Assembly: GCF_009708215.1 (NCBI RefSeq)
Contig: NZ_CP046175.1
Span: forward strand, 3,038,001-3,102,000
Length of the DNA stretch: 64,000 nucleotides
Reading direction: 5' to 3'
Source of the DNA: Occultella kanbiaonis
GTDB taxonomy: Bacteria > Actinomycetota > Actinomycetes > Actinomycetales > Beutenbergiaceae
A program made the translations under genes and the position numbers. The notes under the pieces were generated by a model. It ran no database searches, was not told the DNA's origin, and saw only the letters and a list, made by a program, of their open reading frames with translations. Positions 62,374 to 64,000 of this stretch are shown here, one piece after another. Each line of letters opens with the position of its first letter. Position 1 is the first letter of the stretch.

Positions 62374-63374
62374 GCACCGGTGTCGTGGTCGGTCGTCACC
62401 GCGGCCGACCGCGACAGCAGGTCGGAGAGCCGCCGACGGCGTTGGTAGGACAGCGCGGCGAACGCCAGCGACACACCCCACAACGGCCAGAGCAGGTGCG
62501 GTAGCGACACCAATGGAGACCCGAGGACCCGGTCCCAGGCCCCAACGGGGGCCTCGAGCATGCCGATCAGGACGGCTCGCGACGCGGCCAGCACCAGACC
62601 GGCGACGGCCATCGCCGGGATCACGGCGAGGTCCACGGGTACCCGGCGCCCCGCGAGTCCCACCATCCAGCGTGGGAACCGCTCACCCCAGGGGCGCATG
62701 AGTCCCCAGGTCAGGATCGCGCCCGTGATCGAGGCGAAGGCCAGGCCCAGCCCAGCGAGCCGGGTCATCTCGTCGAACCCACCGAAGCCCGGTGCCTCGA
62801 CGAACATCAGGAGCCGGCTCGCCGCGTACACCAGCGGCGCCTCCATGGCGATCATGGTCCACCGGCGGTTCCGCGCGGTGGCCGCAGCCAGCGCGGACCG
62901 GACGTCGGCGGGCGGTTCGGCGGGTGCCCGCCGCCGCACCGCGAGCAGCAGCGCCACGACACCGACGGCGACCGACACCTGCACGCCGAGGCCCGGCGAG
63001 GCGAGATCGGCCACCGCATCGGTGTTGCCGGCGATCAACCTCCCGATGAGCATCGGCAGATAGCCGAGCAGCATCAACAGGGTGTGGTCGAGGGTCAGCA
63101 GCCCGAGGATCGCGGCGGCACCCACCACGACACGGCGCGCCGGCCATCGCCGGTCGGCGTCGCCCACAACGGCGGCGAACCCTGCCAGGAAGGCGCCCGC
63201 GACGAGCACGCTCCAGATGCCACCGGCGGTATCGCCGAACGGTGCGAGTGCGCCGCCGAAGTTGTCGCCCGGGTCGGCGAGGGGATGCGGTGTGTCGGCG
63301 CCGAAGCCGCGGGCTGCGGCCCAGGTCAGCATGAGGGGCGCGATCAGGACAGGAAGTGCGGTGCGGATCATCAT
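62343..63374 (-). CDS. Polytopic membrane protein, unknown function
   Basis: 343 aa with about eight hydrophobic segments and loops rich in Gly/Pro (ARGFGADTPHPLADPGDNFGG near the N-terminus). No recognised motif; partly resembles heparan-acetyltransferase/DUF418-type membrane proteins, but I would not assign it. Lies downstream of a NarL-type response regulator gene on the same strand (75-bp gap), so it may be its target or partner. Confidence 0.7.
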   Translation of the reverse strand: MMIRTALPVLIAPLMLTWAAARGFGADTPHPLADPGDNFGGALAPFGDTAGGIWSVLVAGAFLAGFAAVVGDADRRWPARRVVVGAAAILGLLTLDHTLLMLLGYLPMLIGRLIAGNTDAVADLASPGLGVQVSVAVGVVALLLAVRRRAPAEPPADVRSALAAATARNRRWTMIAMEAPLVYAASRLLMFVEAPGFGGFDEMTRLAGLGLAFASITGAILTWGLMRPWGERFPRWMVGLAGRRVPVDLAVIPAMAVAGLVLAASRAVLIGMLEAPVGAWDRVLGSPLVSLPHLLWPLWGVSLAFAALSYQRRRRLSDLLSRSAAVTTDHDTGAHRRSAGVTS

Positions 63375-63449
63375 GGCGACCAGCCTTGTTCGCCGTCGGC
63401 GTGGACGGCCTCCGCCTGAAGTGCCGAGGCCCTCCCCCGAAGGTTGGAA

Positions 63450-64000
63450 TCAGAAGATCCCGTTCTGGTAGGCCCAGACGACGACGTGCAGCCGGTCCCG
63501 TACGCCGACCTTCCTGGTCAGGCTGCCGACGTGGCTCTTCACCGTGGACTCCGCGACGAACAGCTCGCGGGCGATCTCGGCGTTCGAGAAGCCTCGGGCC
63601 AGTAACGCCAGGACGTCCCGCTCGCGGTCGGTCAGGGCCGCGGCGACCCCGACGGCGCCCGGCGCGACCCGTGCGATCCGGTCGATGAGCGCCCTCGTCG
63701 CGCGCGGCGACACCATCGAGCGGCCGGCATGGACCTCGCGAACGGCCGCGGCGACGTCCACCGAGGGGGTGTCCTTGGTGAGGAATCCGGACGCTCCAGC
63801 CGCCACCGAGCGGAACAGGTACTCGTCGAGGTCGAACGTCGTCAGGATCAGGACCCGGCTCCGGGGTCGGTGCCGGCGGATCTCGGCACACGCGGCGATC
63901 CCGTCCAGCTGGCCCATCCGGATGTCCATCAGGACGACGTCGACGTCCGTCTCGAGTGCGGTCCGCACGGCAGCCTCACCGGATCCGACGGAACCCACGA
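63450..64000 (-). CDS. NarL/LuxR-type response regulator, 5' end outside the window
   Basis: 183 codons present; the N-terminal about 25-35 residues lie beyond the window. Receiver domain with phosphoacceptor Asp in VVLMDIRMG, Thr in LILTTFD and Lys in FLTKDTP; C-terminal LuxR helix-turn-helix LTDRERDVLALLARGFSNAE, ESTVKSHVGSLTRKVGVRDR. A histidine kinase gene is expected upstream, outside the window. Confidence 0.93.
   Translation of the reverse strand, partial: VGSVGSGEAAVRTALETDVDVVLMDIRMGQLDGIAACAEIRRHRPRSRVLILTTFDLDEYLFRSVAAGASGFLTKDTPSVDVAAAVREVHAGRSMVSPRATRALIDRIARVAPGAVGVAAALTDRERDVLALLARGFSNAEIARELFVAESTVKSHVGSLTRKVGVRDRLHVVVWAYQNGIF

Overview
The window is 64 kb of very GC-rich DNA with many GTG starts, short operons with ATGA/GTGA overlaps and mostly actinobacterial gene families (DUF3043, DUF4191, an ECF41 sigma factor, a GlnR-box glnA, an aa3 oxidase ctaC-ctaD pair, a PadR/permease-prefix pair). 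It looks like a chromosomal segment of a Micrococcales-type actinomycete. No rRNA, tRNA or CRISPR array was seen, so the genus cannot be named.

Layout. 1-6761: respiratory and housekeeping genes (ctaD, ctaC, a double-FKBP lipoprotein, an ErpA/IscA-type protein), a divergent pair made of a glycerate-kinase-like and a DJ-1-like protein that both lack hallmark active-site residues, and DUF3043. 6857-11686: an aldo/keto reductase, then an epimerase - ECF41 sigma - flavoprotein operon facing a TetR gene across two palindromic operators. 11699-19938: pyrD, two small membrane proteins, then the core block pepA - lpd - sucB - TIGR01777 epimerase. Three copies of a 55-bp palindrome (21-13-21) lie in two gaps of this stretch. 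19956-24267: type II NADH dehydrogenase, a degenerate kinase-like membrane protein, and a PadR/permease-prefix pair. 24365-35013: a polysaccharide-utilisation locus with a LacI regulator, an LplABC-type importer, a 761-residue enzyme-like protein of unknown family and two GH43 enzymes. 35158-37586: a histidine phosphatase and an orphan cytochrome b (QcrB paralogue) that lacks one haem ligand and the Qo PEWY/PDWY signature, and is preceded by a perfect match to the ECF41 promoter as I recall it (TGTCACA-N16-CGTC). 37669-43581: a GntR regulator, a CUT1 ABC importer, and, divergently, a metal-dependent hydrolase plus an Asp/Glu-racemase-fold protein, with two GGTATACC operators between them. 43616-50312: the core block resumes (lipB, lipA, DUF4191, ..., RDD, glnA). 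50494-51149: a HigBA toxin-antitoxin pair whose toxin gene carries a +1 frameshift. 51294-56085: acetyltransferase, LysR, three tandem aldo/keto reductases. 56110-60768: VOC protein and an AraC-led operon of two hydrolases, an NmrA-like protein and a DHFR-like protein. 60866-64000: a paired-palindrome intergenic region, an erythromycin-esterase-family exported protein, a membrane protein, and a truncated NarL-type response regulator.

How the parts work together. sucB, lpd, lipB and lipA form one functional set: lipoate synthesis and transfer onto the two lipoyl domains of SucB, which Lpd reoxidises. An accessory stretch of about 23.6 kb (19956-43581) carrying two independent ABC uptake loci separates sucB and its neighbour from lipB. 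The most novel material is (i) a possible ECF41 regulon joining the sigma operon at 7.8-10.9 kb to the orphan cytochrome b at 36 kb, (ii) the hydrolase/racemase-like/CUT1 locus at 37.7-43.6 kb, and (iii) the 55-bp repeat family. All functional statements are read from sequence and family knowledge; no search could be run.
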